Source of the DNA: Fictibacillus phosphorivorans
Lineage (GTDB): Bacteria > Bacillota > Bacilli > Bacillales > Fictibacillaceae
Reading direction: 5' to 3'
NCBI RefSeq assembly: GCF_007673525.1
Contig: NZ_VDZU01000001.1
Span: 1,622,177 to 1,686,176, forward strand
Length of the DNA: 64,000 bases
The stretch's first letter is position 1. Each line of letters opens with the position of its first letter. Shown piece by piece: positions 55,000 through 62,995 of the stretch. Made by a program: the position numbers and the translations under genes. The notes under the pieces are model-generated. The model made no database searches, was not told where the DNA came from, and saw only the letters and a program-made list of their open reading frames with translations.

Positions 55000-55033
55000 A
55001 AAAGACCGTGAATCCATTCACGGTCTTTTTTTT
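55000..55033 (+). terminator. Terminator after hbs
   Basis: AAAGACCGTGAAT-CC-ATTCACGGTCTTTTTTTT hairpin, long and near perfect. Confidence 0.92.
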
Positions 55034-55053
55034 ATGGAATGGAAGAAGGGAAA

Positions 55054-55130
55054 GATATATCGGCAAGAATGAGATTATATCGGCAAGAATTTGAATATAT
55101 CGGCAAAAATTCAATTTTATCAGCAACTCT
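55054..55130 (+). repeat. Four tandem 20-bp repeats between hbs and folE
   Basis: TATATCGGCAAGAAT recurs with exact 20-base spacing: CGGCAA at 55061, 55081 and 55101, and CAGCAA at 55121 as a degenerate fourth unit. The flanking bases are TA-rich. It lies about 150 bases before folE. Confidence 0.8.
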
Positions 55131-55279
55131 ACTCAAAGAATCACCCGTCATCCAATTCGAACCTTACTATTCAATCAGATCCACTCCGGACACGGCGTAA
55201 GGGTTTTCTCCTTTTGCTATTCTCTCTTCATTATGCTAAAATTTTTCTATTGTGTTAATGGAATTGGAGGACAACCGGC

Positions 55280-55846
55280 GTGGCAGAAGTTCAAAAAGAA
55301 AAAATTGAGTTAGCGGTAAAAATGATATTAGAAGCGATAGGTGAAGACCCTGATCGAGAGGGTTTAATAGATACACCAAAACGTGTTGCAAAAATGTATG
55401 AAGAAGTATTCCAAGGATTGAACCAAGATCCTAAAGAGCACTTTGCTACAATTTTTGGAGAAGATCATGAAGAGTTAGTGCTTGTAAAAGATATCCCTTT
55501 CTACTCCATGTGTGAGCATCATCTCGTACCTTTCTTCGGAAAAGCTCATATCGGATACATACCTAAAGGAGGCAAAGTAACAGGATTAAGCAAGCTTGCT
55601 AGAGCTGTGGAAGCTGTTACAAAACGACCTCAACTTCAAGAAAGAATCACATCGACGATTGCGAACAGCTTGCTAGAGACTCTCGAACCTCATGGTGTGA
55701 TCGTTGTGATCGAAGCAGAGCATATGTGCATGACGATGCGTGGTGTTAAAAAACCGGGCTCTATGACGGTTACTTCAGCAGTTCGTGGCGTTTTTGAAAA
55801 AGATCCTGCTGCTCGTGCAGAAGTACTAAGTTTAATTAGAAACTAA
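55280..55846 (+). CDS. folE: GTP cyclohydrolase I (FolE/MtrA)
   Basis: First enzyme of folate synthesis, 188 residues. Zinc and active-site motifs: [22 protein letters not shown] and [19 protein letters not shown]. The start is GTG behind GGAGGA. It forms an operon with mtrB, as in B. subtilis mtrAB; the stop is 12 bases before mtrB. Confidence 0.97.
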   Translation: MAEVQKEKIELAVKMILEAIGEDPDREGLIDTPKRVAKMYEEVFQGLNQDPKEHFATIFGEDHEELVLVKDIPFYSMCEHHLVPFFGKAHIGYIPKGGKVTGLSKLARAVEAVTKRPQLQERITSTIANSLLETLEPHGVIVVIEAEHMCMTMRGVKKPGSMTVTSAVRGVFEKDPAARAEVLSLIRN

Positions 55847-55858
55847 GGAGGTAACTTC

Positions 55859-56077
55859 ATGAAATCAGAATTTGATTTTTTCGTGATTAAAGCGAAAGAG
55901 AACGGCGTAAACGTGATCGGCTTGACTCGTGGTACAGAAACAAGATTTCACCATTCTGAAAAGCTTGATAAAGGTGAAGTGATGATCGCTCAGTTCACAG
56001 AGCATACTTCAGCTGTAAAAGTAAGAGGGAAAGCTGTGATCTACACGAAACACGGAGAAGTAGATACAGAATCGTAA
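55859..56077 (+). CDS. mtrB: trp RNA-binding attenuation protein (TRAP)
   Basis: 72-residue subunit of the 11-mer ring that binds tryptophan and then wraps (G/U)AG-repeat RNA. RNA-contacting Lys/Arg and the tryptophan pocket segments ([20 protein letters not shown] and [13 protein letters not shown]) are visible. AAGGAGGT ribosome site. Its expected target, the trp leader, is in the same window at 62716-62777. Confidence 0.96.
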   Translation: MKSEFDFFVIKAKENGVNVIGLTRGTETRFHHSEKLDKGEVMIAQFTEHTSAVKVRGKAVIYTKHGEVDTES

Positions 56078-56108
56078 AGATTACTTTCGGCAGTACATGT
56101 GCCAAAAA

Positions 56109-56138
56109 GCTGGGCTACAGATAAGCCTAGTTTTCTTT
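56109..56138 (+). terminator. Terminator after mtrB
   Basis: CTGGGCT-ACAGAT-AAGCCTAG stem with TTTTCTTT. Confidence 0.7.
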
Positions 56139-56227
56139 ATGTCTTTTAAAGAGGTTGAATCCTAATAATTTTGGCGACTATGTTATAATAAGAAAGCACA
56201 ATTTTGCTGTGTCATTGGAGGGATTTG

Positions 56228-56941
56228 ATGAACACCATGGAACAGATTCAACGTTTAAAACAGCATACACTTTTATTGATGCAGCACAGTTATGTAGAAC
56301 GATATATCCAACCTCCAGTATTTAATGAATTCAAAGTATTCATCACGTACTGTCTTTTGCGTGAACTAGAATTGGATGAAGCTGTAGAAGCAGAGTACTT
56401 CAGTTCGATTACTCTCATTCAGTCTGCATTGGACCGTCATGATGATATTTTGGAAGAGCAAATCAATAAGAACAAAAAGAACCGTCAGCTTGTTGTATTG
56501 TCTGGCGATTATTTTAGCAGTCTATACTACTTACTTTTATCTCATTGTGAAAATTTAGATCTGATCTCAAAGTTATCGAGCGCGGTTCAGGAAATTAACG
56601 AACTAAAGGCAGATCTGCATATTCATAGCAAGGACAAGTTTTCAACCACGAGTGTAGAATATTTAAAAGCCATACAGAAGATCGACAGTCTATTATTAAC
56701 AAAAGCCGCTGAATCGTTTGGTCTCTATACATATATACCGTTTATTGAAAGGTACCTAACTGTGTCACGATATCACATTCTTGATAAGAGAAGAAGATTA
56801 AGTGAAGAACAGTTGAACTTCCTCGAGACATGCGAGGCTGAACTAAAGAATAAAGAAGTTGAAATGCCGCTGTTGTTTCATAGAGAAGGATACAACATGG
56901 TAGATGCTAGCAAAAATGACTTAATGTTAGGAGAGGGTTAA
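56228..56941 (+). CDS. hepS: Heptaprenyl diphosphate synthase component I
   Basis: Non-catalytic small subunit that sets product length for the menaquinone side chain, 237 residues, helical, no DDxxD motif. Features include [20 protein letters not shown] and [14 protein letters not shown] 56228 behind TTGGAGGGA; an ATG three codons on is possible. First gene of hepS-menG-mqnP-ubiX-mqnA-hepT. Confidence 0.87.
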   Translation: MNTMEQIQRLKQHTLLLMQHSYVERYIQPPVFNEFKVFITYCLLRELELDEAVEAEYFSSITLIQSALDRHDDILEEQINKNKKNRQLVVLSGDYFSSLYYLLLSHCENLDLISKLSSAVQEINELKADLHIHSKDKFSTTSVEYLKAIQKIDSLLLTKAAESFGLYTYIPFIERYLTVSRYHILDKRRRLSEEQLNFLETCEAELKNKEVEMPLLFHREGYNMVDASKNDLMLGEG

Positions 56942-56945
56942 TCCG

Positions 56946-57650
56946 ATGTTGAGTAAAGAAGAACGGGTTCACTCTGTATTTGAAAAGATCTCGGATCAGT
57001 ATGACTATATGAACGATCTGATCTCTTTTAAACAGCATAGTAAATGGCGTAAAGATACGATGAAAAGAATGAATGTACAGCCTGGAAACCAATGTTTAGA
57101 TGTTTGTTGCGGAACAGGTGAATGGACGTTCGCTCTTGCTGAAAAAGTTGGTACAGAAGGGAAAGTAGTTGGCCTCGATTTCAGTCAGAACATGCTGAAC
57201 GTTGGGATCGAAAAGCTAAGGAAGCGCCAAGCTCCTGGAGTCAGCTTTATCCATGGCAACGCGATGGAGCTTCCGTTCGAAGATAACAGCTTTGACTTCG
57301 TTACGATCGGGTTTGGGCTTAGAAACGTCCCCGATTATCTACAAACACTTAAAGAGATGGCACGCGTAGTGAAACCCGGCGGTAGAGTCGTATGTTTAGA
57401 GACTTCGCATCCCACAGTTCCGGTGTTCAAACAGCTCTTTAAATTTTATTTTACGTATATCATGCCAGTATTCGGTAAGTTATTCGCAAAAAGTTACCAA
57501 GAATACGCATGGCTTCAAGAATCAACAGAAGCTTTTTTAACAAAAGAAGAACTGAGACAACTTTTTAAACAAGCGGGTTTATCAAACGTTGAGGTTAAAT
57601 CGTATGCTTTAGGTGCTGCCGCCATGCATACTGGGAAAAAACAGCAATAG
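56946..57650 (+). CDS. menG: Demethylmenaquinone methyltransferase
   Basis: SAM-dependent C-methyltransferase for the last step of menaquinone synthesis, 234 residues. SAM loop [40 protein letters not shown] and the UbiE/COQ5 segment [26 protein letters not shown] site at the hepS end. Confidence 0.96.
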   Translation: MLSKEERVHSVFEKISDQYDYMNDLISFKQHSKWRKDTMKRMNVQPGNQCLDVCCGTGEWTFALAEKVGTEGKVVGLDFSQNMLNVGIEKLRKRQAPGVSFIHGNAMELPFEDNSFDFVTIGFGLRNVPDYLQTLKEMARVVKPGGRVVCLETSHPTVPVFKQLFKFYFTYIMPVFGKLFAKSYQEYAWLQESTEAFLTKEELRQLFKQAGLSNVEVKSYALGAAAMHTGKKQQ

Positions 57651-57666
57651 AAGAGAGCGTTGCAGT

Positions 57667-58530
57667 GTGTGGAAGAAAATTAAAATAATTTTAGAAATGA
57701 TAAAGTTTGAACATACCATCTTTGCTCTACCGTTCGCATTTCTTGGAGCGATCATGGGAAACCTCGTTGAAGAGGGAACAGTTCCATCTTTGATGGAATG
57801 GGTTTGGATCACTCTCGCAATGGTCGGGGCACGAAGTTCTGCTATGGCTCTTAACCGTGCGATAGATTCAGAGATTGATGGAGCGAATCCTAGAACGAAA
57901 ACAAGAGCGATACCAGCTAAGCTTTTAAAAAGAGGCGAAGTCTATCTTTTTATACTCGTCTCACTAGCTTTATTATTTGTAAGTGCTTATCAATTAAACG
58001 CCCTATCAGTTAAGCTCTTGCCGCTTGCGGTCTTTTTTCTTGTTATCTATTCCTATACGAAGCGTTTCACGTATTTGTGTCATATCGTCTTAGGTGTGAC
58101 GATCGCTATCGCGCCACTTGGCGGTTGGGTTGGTGCAACCGGAACATTAAGTCCGGAAGCCTTTTTACTATTTGTAGGGGTATTGTTTTGGACAGCTGGT
58201 TTTGACGTGATCTATGCTACACAAGATGCTGAATATGACAAGTCGCATGGGCTGTATTCCATTCCTTCTGCGTTTGGTATTGCTAATGGTCTAATGACTG
58301 CTAGATGGCTGCACGTTGCTAGTTTCATAGCGTTTGTCTCTCTTGGCGTTGTATCAGGAATGGGCTGGATCTATTATTTAGGGGTGTTCATATCTGGTGC
58401 GATCATGGTGTATGAGCATTCACTCGTTAAGCCTCATGATCTGTCTAAACTGGATGTAGCCTTCTTTACGATGAACGGTGTATTGAGTGTGGTCATGTTT
58501 ATCTTTTCAGTAGGAGATTTGTTGATATGA
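57667..58530 (+). CDS. mqnP: UbiA-like polyprenyltransferase MqnP (futalosine route)
   Basis: 287 residues with about eight to nine membrane segments. Two Asp-rich Mg/diphosphate sites: ALNRAIDSEIDGANPRTKTRAIP and DVIYATQDAEYDKSHGLYSIP. UbiX and MqnA next door place it in the futalosine pathway, where it attaches the polyprenyl chain to 1,4-dihydroxy-6-naphthoate. Start GTG 57667; the upstream open frame overlaps menG. It overlaps ubiX by 4 bases. Confidence 0.9.
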   Translation: MWKKIKIILEMIKFEHTIFALPFAFLGAIMGNLVEEGTVPSLMEWVWITLAMVGARSSAMALNRAIDSEIDGANPRTKTRAIPAKLLKRGEVYLFILVSLALLFVSAYQLNALSVKLLPLAVFFLVIYSYTKRFTYLCHIVLGVTIAIAPLGGWVGATGTLSPEAFLLFVGVLFWTAGFDVIYATQDAEYDKSHGLYSIPSAFGIANGLMTARWLHVASFIAFVSLGVVSGMGWIYYLGVFISGAIMVYEHSLVKPHDLSKLDVAFFTMNGVLSVVMFIFSVGDLLI

Positions 58531-59117
58531 AAACTTTTACAATCGGAATAACAGGAGCGAGTGGAGCTGTTTACGGAGTTAGACTTGCTCAAGAGATCTT
58601 AAAAAGCGGACACAAGCTACATCTTGTTGTTACTGAAGCAGGTTGGCAAGTGTTTAGAGAAGAATTATTGTGGGATACAGAGGACCGTGAACGCTGTATA
58701 GAAGAGAATTTTGCTTCATACGGAAAAGATCGTTTTCATTATCACACGCTTCGCGATTTTAATGCACCGATCGCGAGCGGATCGTATCAGAACGACGGAA
58801 TGGTCATCATTCCTTGTTCGATGGGAACTCTTTCTGGGATCGCACATGGTGCATCAGGAAACCTGTTAGAACGTACAGCAGATGTTATGCTGAAAGAGAG
58901 CAGAAAACTGATCTTAGTACCAAGAGAGACACCACTTCACAAGATTCACCTGGAAAACATGTTAAAAGTAACAGAAGCAGGAGGAAAGATTGTTCCTGCG
59001 ATGCCTGGTTTTTATCACTTGCCAAAATCGATGGATGATCTAGTGAACTTCTTGGTAGGTAAAGTGCTAGATAACTTAGGTGTACATCACGAATTGTTTA
59101 CACGCTGGGGAGACTGA
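58527..59117 (+). CDS. ubiX: Flavin prenyltransferase UbiX
   Basis: 196-residue flavoprotein making prenylated FMN for UbiD-type decarboxylases. GITGASGAVYGVRLAQEIL (FMN loop), MVIIPCSMGTLSGIAHGASGNLLERTADVMLKE and LVPRETPLH are diagnostic. In this operon it should support the late decarboxylation step of the futalosine menaquinone route; the UbiD partner is not in the window. ATGA overlap with mqnP. Confidence 0.95.
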   Translation: MKTFTIGITGASGAVYGVRLAQEILKSGHKLHLVVTEAGWQVFREELLWDTEDRERCIEENFASYGKDRFHYHTLRDFNAPIASGSYQNDGMVIIPCSMGTLSGIAHGASGNLLERTADVMLKESRKLILVPRETPLHKIHLENMLKVTEAGGKIVPAMPGFYHLPKSMDDLVNFLVGKVLDNLGVHHELFTRWGD

Positions 59118-59123
59118 TAGATT

Positions 59124-59951
59124 ATGAACATCGGGGAAATCAGCTACACGAACATCATACCCCTTTATTTTTATTTGGATAGAGAGCGACTGATGGATCA
59201 AGGTGCGACGATTACACAAGCGGTTCCATCACGAGTTAACGCTTTAATGGAGAAACGGCTGGTCGACATAGGAGGCATCTCTTCATTTTCATACGGAAAG
59301 AACGCGGAGAACTATAGTTTAGTCCCAGATCTTTCGGTTTCTTCGTTCGGAAAAGTAAACTCTATCTTTCTTTTTTCAAAGTATAAGATGGAAGAGTTGG
59401 ACGGTAAAAAAATCGCATTAACATCTAGCTCAGAAACATCGGTCGCTCTATTAAAAATCATCTTAGACCGTTTTTATGGTGTAGAGGTTACGTATCAAGT
59501 AGAAACACCGAACTTTGAATCCATGCTGAACACATATGATGCATGTCTCTTGATAGGGGACGATGCGATAAGTGCGAACCGTAAACGAGGCTCTTATCAC
59601 GTATATGATCTTGGAGAGATCTGGTATCAACAGACAGGACTGCCAATGATCTTTGCCGTGATGGCGTATCGAAATGAAATGGAAACCGAACAAGGTGCGC
59701 TGTTATCGTATGTGGGTAGAAGTATGATAGAGAGCAAAGAAAGATGTCAGAGAGAAAATTTTGTTCCAGTCATCGAACGAGTGATAGAAGAACACGGAGG
59801 CACTTTTCAGTTCTGGAATTCTTATTTTAATGGATTAAATTATCAATTTAGTGGCGAACATGAAAAGGGACTCAACCTTTATTTTCAGCTAGCTGTAGAG
59901 TGCGGATTGTTAAATACAATGCCCTCTATCATTAAATATTCGTATAAGTAA
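59124..59951 (+). CDS. mqnA: Chorismate dehydratase MqnA
   Basis: Converts chorismate to 3-[(1-carboxyvinyl)oxy]benzoate, the first committed step of the futalosine pathway. 275 residues with a periplasmic-binding-protein-like fold and no signal peptide: GEISYTNIIPLYFYL, PSRVNALMEKRLVDIGGISSFSYG, and DACLLIGDDAI. ATG with GGGGA site, 6 bases after ubiX. Identification is supported by the neighbours. Confidence 0.92.
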   Translation: MNIGEISYTNIIPLYFYLDRERLMDQGATITQAVPSRVNALMEKRLVDIGGISSFSYGKNAENYSLVPDLSVSSFGKVNSIFLFSKYKMEELDGKKIALTSSSETSVALLKIILDRFYGVEVTYQVETPNFESMLNTYDACLLIGDDAISANRKRGSYHVYDLGEIWYQQTGLPMIFAVMAYRNEMETEQGALLSYVGRSMIESKERCQRENFVPVIERVIEEHGGTFQFWNSYFNGLNYQFSGEHEKGLNLYFQLAVECGLLNTMPSIIKYSYK

Positions 59952-59973
59952 CGGGCGATAGGGTGAAACAAAA

Positions 59974-60939
59974 GTGAAGTTAAAGGACTTATACTCATTT
60001 CTAAAAAAAGACTTGCAGCAGATTGAAGATCAGCTCGTAGAATCCGTTCGTTCCGATCAGAAACAGATTCATACGGCAGGAGCTGAACTCTTAAAAGCAG
60101 GGGGAAAGAGAATCCGCCCTGTGTTTGTTCTGCTTTCCGCTCAGTTCGGCACATATAACATTCACCAAGTGAAAAAGCCAGCTGCAGCTCTTGAACTGAT
60201 TCATATGGCTTCGCTCGTTCATGATGATGTAGTTGATGATGCGGATATGAGGCGTGGTAGAAAAACAGTAAAAGCAAAATACGATAACAAGATTGCCATG
60301 TATACGGGCGATTTTATTTTCGCATCCGCATTAAAACTAATGTCTGAGATCGAAATTCCGCGTGCGCATCAGATTTTGGCACAAGGCATGAAAGAGATGT
60401 GTCTTGGGGAGATCGAACAGATCAACGAGCAGTATGATACGGATCAAAACATTCGAAAGTACTTTAAACGAATCAAACGAAAAACCGCACTTTTAATCGC
60501 GCTGAGCTGTCAGCTTGGAGCGATTACGTCAAAAGCAGATGTTTCTCTGCAAAAGAAACTGTACGATTTTGGTTTCTCTGTAGGGATGGCTTTTCAGATT
60601 ACAGACGATATCTTAGACTTTACCGCTTCTGAAAAACAGCTCGGTAAACCAGCAGGAAGTGATCTGAAGCAAGGAAACTTAACATTGCCTGTGCTGTACA
60701 CGATCTATCAGTACCCAGAGATGAAAGAAAAGCTGGATGCTTATTATGATAAAAAAGAGCCCGCTCAGCTTGCAGAACTGTTAAAAGATATCAAAGAGTT
60801 AGGCGGAATTGATTACGCAACGAAGATATCTGATAAATATTTGAAACGCGCTAAATTAGCTGCCGAGTCTTTGCCAGAAACGGATGCCAGAGATAGTTTG
60901 TTAAAAGTAGCAGATTATATCGCTGGTCGAAAATTTTGA
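59974..60939 (+). CDS. hepT: Heptaprenyl diphosphate synthase component II
   Basis: Catalytic subunit making the C35 side chain, 321 residues. First Asp-rich motif LVHDDVVDDADMRRG (Asp84-Asp89), second motif QITDDILDFTASEKQLGKPAGSDLKQGNLTLPVLY. The start is GTG with TAGGGTGAAAC before it. Requires HepS from the start of the operon. Confidence 0.95.
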   Translation: MKLKDLYSFLKKDLQQIEDQLVESVRSDQKQIHTAGAELLKAGGKRIRPVFVLLSAQFGTYNIHQVKKPAAALELIHMASLVHDDVVDDADMRRGRKTVKAKYDNKIAMYTGDFIFASALKLMSEIEIPRAHQILAQGMKEMCLGEIEQINEQYDTDQNIRKYFKRIKRKTALLIALSCQLGAITSKADVSLQKKLYDFGFSVGMAFQITDDILDFTASEKQLGKPAGSDLKQGNLTLPVLYTIYQYPEMKEKLDAYYDKKEPAQLAELLKDIKELGGIDYATKISDKYLKRAKLAAESLPETDARDSLLKVADYIAGRKF

Positions 60940-61023
60940 GTGATTGCTAATTTTTAAAATTTTTGGTACGATTTCTCTGGGGAACTTGTCCCACATATAC
61001 ATAGATGATAGGAGAGGGAATGC

Positions 61024-61467
61024 ATGGAAAAAACGTTTTTAATGGTAAAACCTGATGGTGTTCAACGTGCGTTAATCGGAGAAATCGTATCCCGTTTTGA
61101 AAAGAAAGGTTTTCAACTTGTTGGTGCTAAACTAATGAACATTTCTGAAGATCTTGCAAAAGAACATTATGGTGAGCACAAAGAGCGTCCGTTCTTCGGC
61201 GAACTTGTTGATTTTATTACATCTGGTCCAGTATTTGCTATGGTTTGGGAAGGAAAGGACGTTATTCTTACAGCTCGTAACATGATGGGCAAAACGAACC
61301 CTTCTGAAGCTGCGCCTGGATCAATCCGCGGAGATTATGCTGTACAAGTGAGCAACAATATCATCCATGGTTCTGACTCTGCTGAAAGCGCTGTCCGTGA
61401 GATCGGTCTTTTCTTCAAAGAAGAAGAACTTGTTTCTTATGATAAAGCAGTGGCGGTTTGGATTTAA
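61024..61467 (+). CDS. ndk: Nucleoside diphosphate kinase
   Basis: 147 residues; the phospho-His is His115 in [13 protein letters not shown], with the N-terminal [20 protein letters not shown]. Transfers gamma-phosphate among NTPs. AGGAGAGGG ribosome site. Followed by a terminator. Confidence 0.97.
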   Translation: MEKTFLMVKPDGVQRALIGEIVSRFEKKGFQLVGAKLMNISEDLAKEHYGEHKERPFFGELVDFITSGPVFAMVWEGKDVILTARNMMGKTNPSEAAPGSIRGDYAVQVSNNIIHGSDSAESAVREIGLFFKEEELVSYDKAVAVWI

Positions 61468-61492
61468 TTTTACATGGAAATGAAAGCGTTTT

Positions 61493-61518
61493 AACCGGCC
61501 GATGTGCCGGTTTTTTTG
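61493..61518 (+). terminator. Terminator after ndk
   Basis: AACCGGC-CGATGT-GCCGGTTTTTTT hairpin. Confidence 0.88.
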
Positions 61519-61842
61519 TTATTAAGATAAAATTGAATGTGGTAGCGAAGAAAAAGTGGCTGAGAATGGGTCTATTCGTTCCGAAAATGGAAGTGAGAAC
61601 GGGTTTTTGAGGCAATACGTTAAAAATTTTGATTATCGCATCAAAAGAGAGCGCCTGTTGTACATTTATCAACCATTTACATGGAGATTTCTTTAAAAAA
61701 TCCGATGGAGTTTTCGCTTTATATCATCGAGTCGACATCTTAATAATGTCGCTCCGATAACGCAACAATTTAAATTCCGATCCGATATTATACATACATA
61801 GACTAAATATGGATAGCAGAAGTGAATTGGAGAGAGAAACAT
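61519..61842 (+). other. Non-coding gap between ndk and cheR
   Basis: No credible ORF on either strand. It contains a degenerate direct repeat (TGAGAATGGGT at 61561 and TGAGAACGGGT at 61594, 33 bases apart) and AT-rich promoter-like sequence before cheR. Confidence 0.5.
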
Positions 61843-62622
61843 ATGGATCGCGACTACGAAAGCTTTAAACAGAGCATTTATGATCAAACAGGAATAGATC
61901 TTTCCTTATACAAGGAAGCGCAGATGAAACGCAGACTCATTGCACTGAGGGACAAACGGGGATTTACAACGTTTTCTGAATATTTTCGTGCACTCACAAA
62001 AAATCCAGAATTACTTCTTGAATTTCTAGACCGTATGACCATCAACGTTTCTGAATTTTACCGAAATCCTGCTCGTTGGGATGTACTAGAGAAAAAAATC
62101 ATTCCTCTGTTAGTTGAAGACAGGTCATCTTTAAAAGTATGGAGCGCAGCCTGCTCCACAGGAGAAGAGCCATACAGCTTGTCGATGCTGTTATCCGATT
62201 ACAAAAAGGACGTATCAAGGTTTTCGATCCTTGCAACAGACTTAGATCAACAAGTGTTAGAGCAAGCCAAAAAAGGGTTTTATTTTGAAAAAGCGATCAA
62301 AGATGTTCCGAGCGATAAAATAGCACGATATACAACAAAAGAGGAACTCGGTATCAGCGTTACAGATTCAATCAAAAAACATGTAACGTTTAAGAAGCAG
62401 AACTTGCTTTCTGATCGTTTTGAATCTGATTTTGATCTGATCGTTTGCCGAAATGTAATGATCTATTTTACGGAAGAAGCCAAAACAGTCCTGTATCAAA
62501 AATTCAGCAAAGCACTTCGAAACGGCGGTGTTCTGTTCGTGGGAAGTACCGAGCAGATCTTCAATCCAGGTTTATACGACTTAGTATCGGTAGAACCGTT
62601 CTTTTATCGAAAACTGAGTTAA
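61843..62622 (+). CDS. cheR: Chemotaxis protein methyltransferase CheR
   Basis: SAM-dependent enzyme that methylates glutamates of chemoreceptors, 259 residues. N-terminal helical domain (about 1-75) with [35 protein letters not shown] loop [30 protein letters not shown]; and [14 protein letters not shown] 61843 behind GGAGAGAG. In B. subtilis aroF-aroB-aroH-trpE follow cheR; here the trp leader follows directly. Confidence 0.95.
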   Translation: MDRDYESFKQSIYDQTGIDLSLYKEAQMKRRLIALRDKRGFTTFSEYFRALTKNPELLLEFLDRMTINVSEFYRNPARWDVLEKKIIPLLVEDRSSLKVWSAACSTGEEPYSLSMLLSDYKKDVSRFSILATDLDQQVLEQAKKGFYFEKAIKDVPSDKIARYTTKEELGISVTDSIKKHVTFKKQNLLSDRFESDFDLIVCRNVMIYFTEEAKTVLYQKFSKALRNGGVLFVGSTEQIFNPGLYDLVSVEPFFYRKLS

Positions 62623-62650
62623 AAAACAAAAATACAACCATGTAAATCTG

Positions 62651-62679
62651 TTGACAGATTTCCTACAATGGTTTAATGT
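62651..62679 (+). promoter_or_regulatory. Candidate promoter of the trp operon
   Basis: TTGACA, 17 bases, TAATGT. It ends about 35 bases before the first TRAP triplet, giving a leader of the expected type. Confidence 0.7.
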
Positions 62680-62715
62680 AACTGATAAGTTTAGAGCACA
62701 CGTAACTGTGCACAT

Positions 62716-62777
62716 TAGTATAGAGTTTAGAGCCTAGTTGAGACAAGTTGAGAGAGTTTGAGTGGAGCAGAGCCGAG
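62716..62777 (+). promoter_or_regulatory. TRAP-binding site in the trp leader
   Basis: Eleven TAG or GAG triplets at 62716, 62721, 62728, 62735, 62740, 62750, 62754, 62760, 62765, 62770 and 62775, mostly 2-4 bases apart. Eleven equals the subunit number of the TRAP ring encoded by mtrB. Binding should prevent an antiterminator and favour the hairpin just downstream. Confidence 0.9.
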
Positions 62778-62794
62778 AATGGATATGTACATAT

Positions 62795-62825
62795 GCCATG
62801 CGGGTTATTTCTGCATGGCTTTTTT
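62795..62825 (+). terminator. trp attenuator terminator
   Basis: GCCATGC...GCATGGC stem with a T6 run, 18 bases after the last TRAP triplet. Confidence 0.88.
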
Positions 62826-62916
62826 ATATGCTTCGTAAAAGAAGGATGTACATGTTCCCGTAAAAGATCGACCTCTTATATCCCCCTCATTCTCCGTATA
62901 AAGCGGAGGTGCAGAC

Positions 62917-62946
62917 ATGATCATATCCCATCCGATCCCTCCTTGA
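62917..62946 (+). other. Nine-codon ORF between trp attenuator and trpD
   Basis: ATG with GCGGAGGTG 5 bases before it, encoding MIISHPIPP and stop. It stands where trpE would begin. It may be a remnant start, a leader ORF or chance. The rest of 62826-62995 shows no recognisable trpE sequence. Confidence 0.3.
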
Positions 62947-62995
62947 ACGCTTTTGTTTGTAGACAAAACAACCAAAACGATTAAGGGGTGTTCAT

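Noticed and set aside
55054..55130. CRISPR-like array
   Set aside because: The 20-bp units are contiguous with no unique spacers and no cas genes are near.
61481..61494. cre-like TGAAAGCGTTTTAA after ndk
   Set aside because: A 13 of 14 match, but it lies in the 3' untranslated part of ndk just before its terminator, far from any start; probably chance.
62826..62995. Possible trpE pseudogene remnant
   Set aside because: Read in all frames, I could not see any TrpE motif; only a short ORF with a ribosome site remains, so a decayed gene is not supported.
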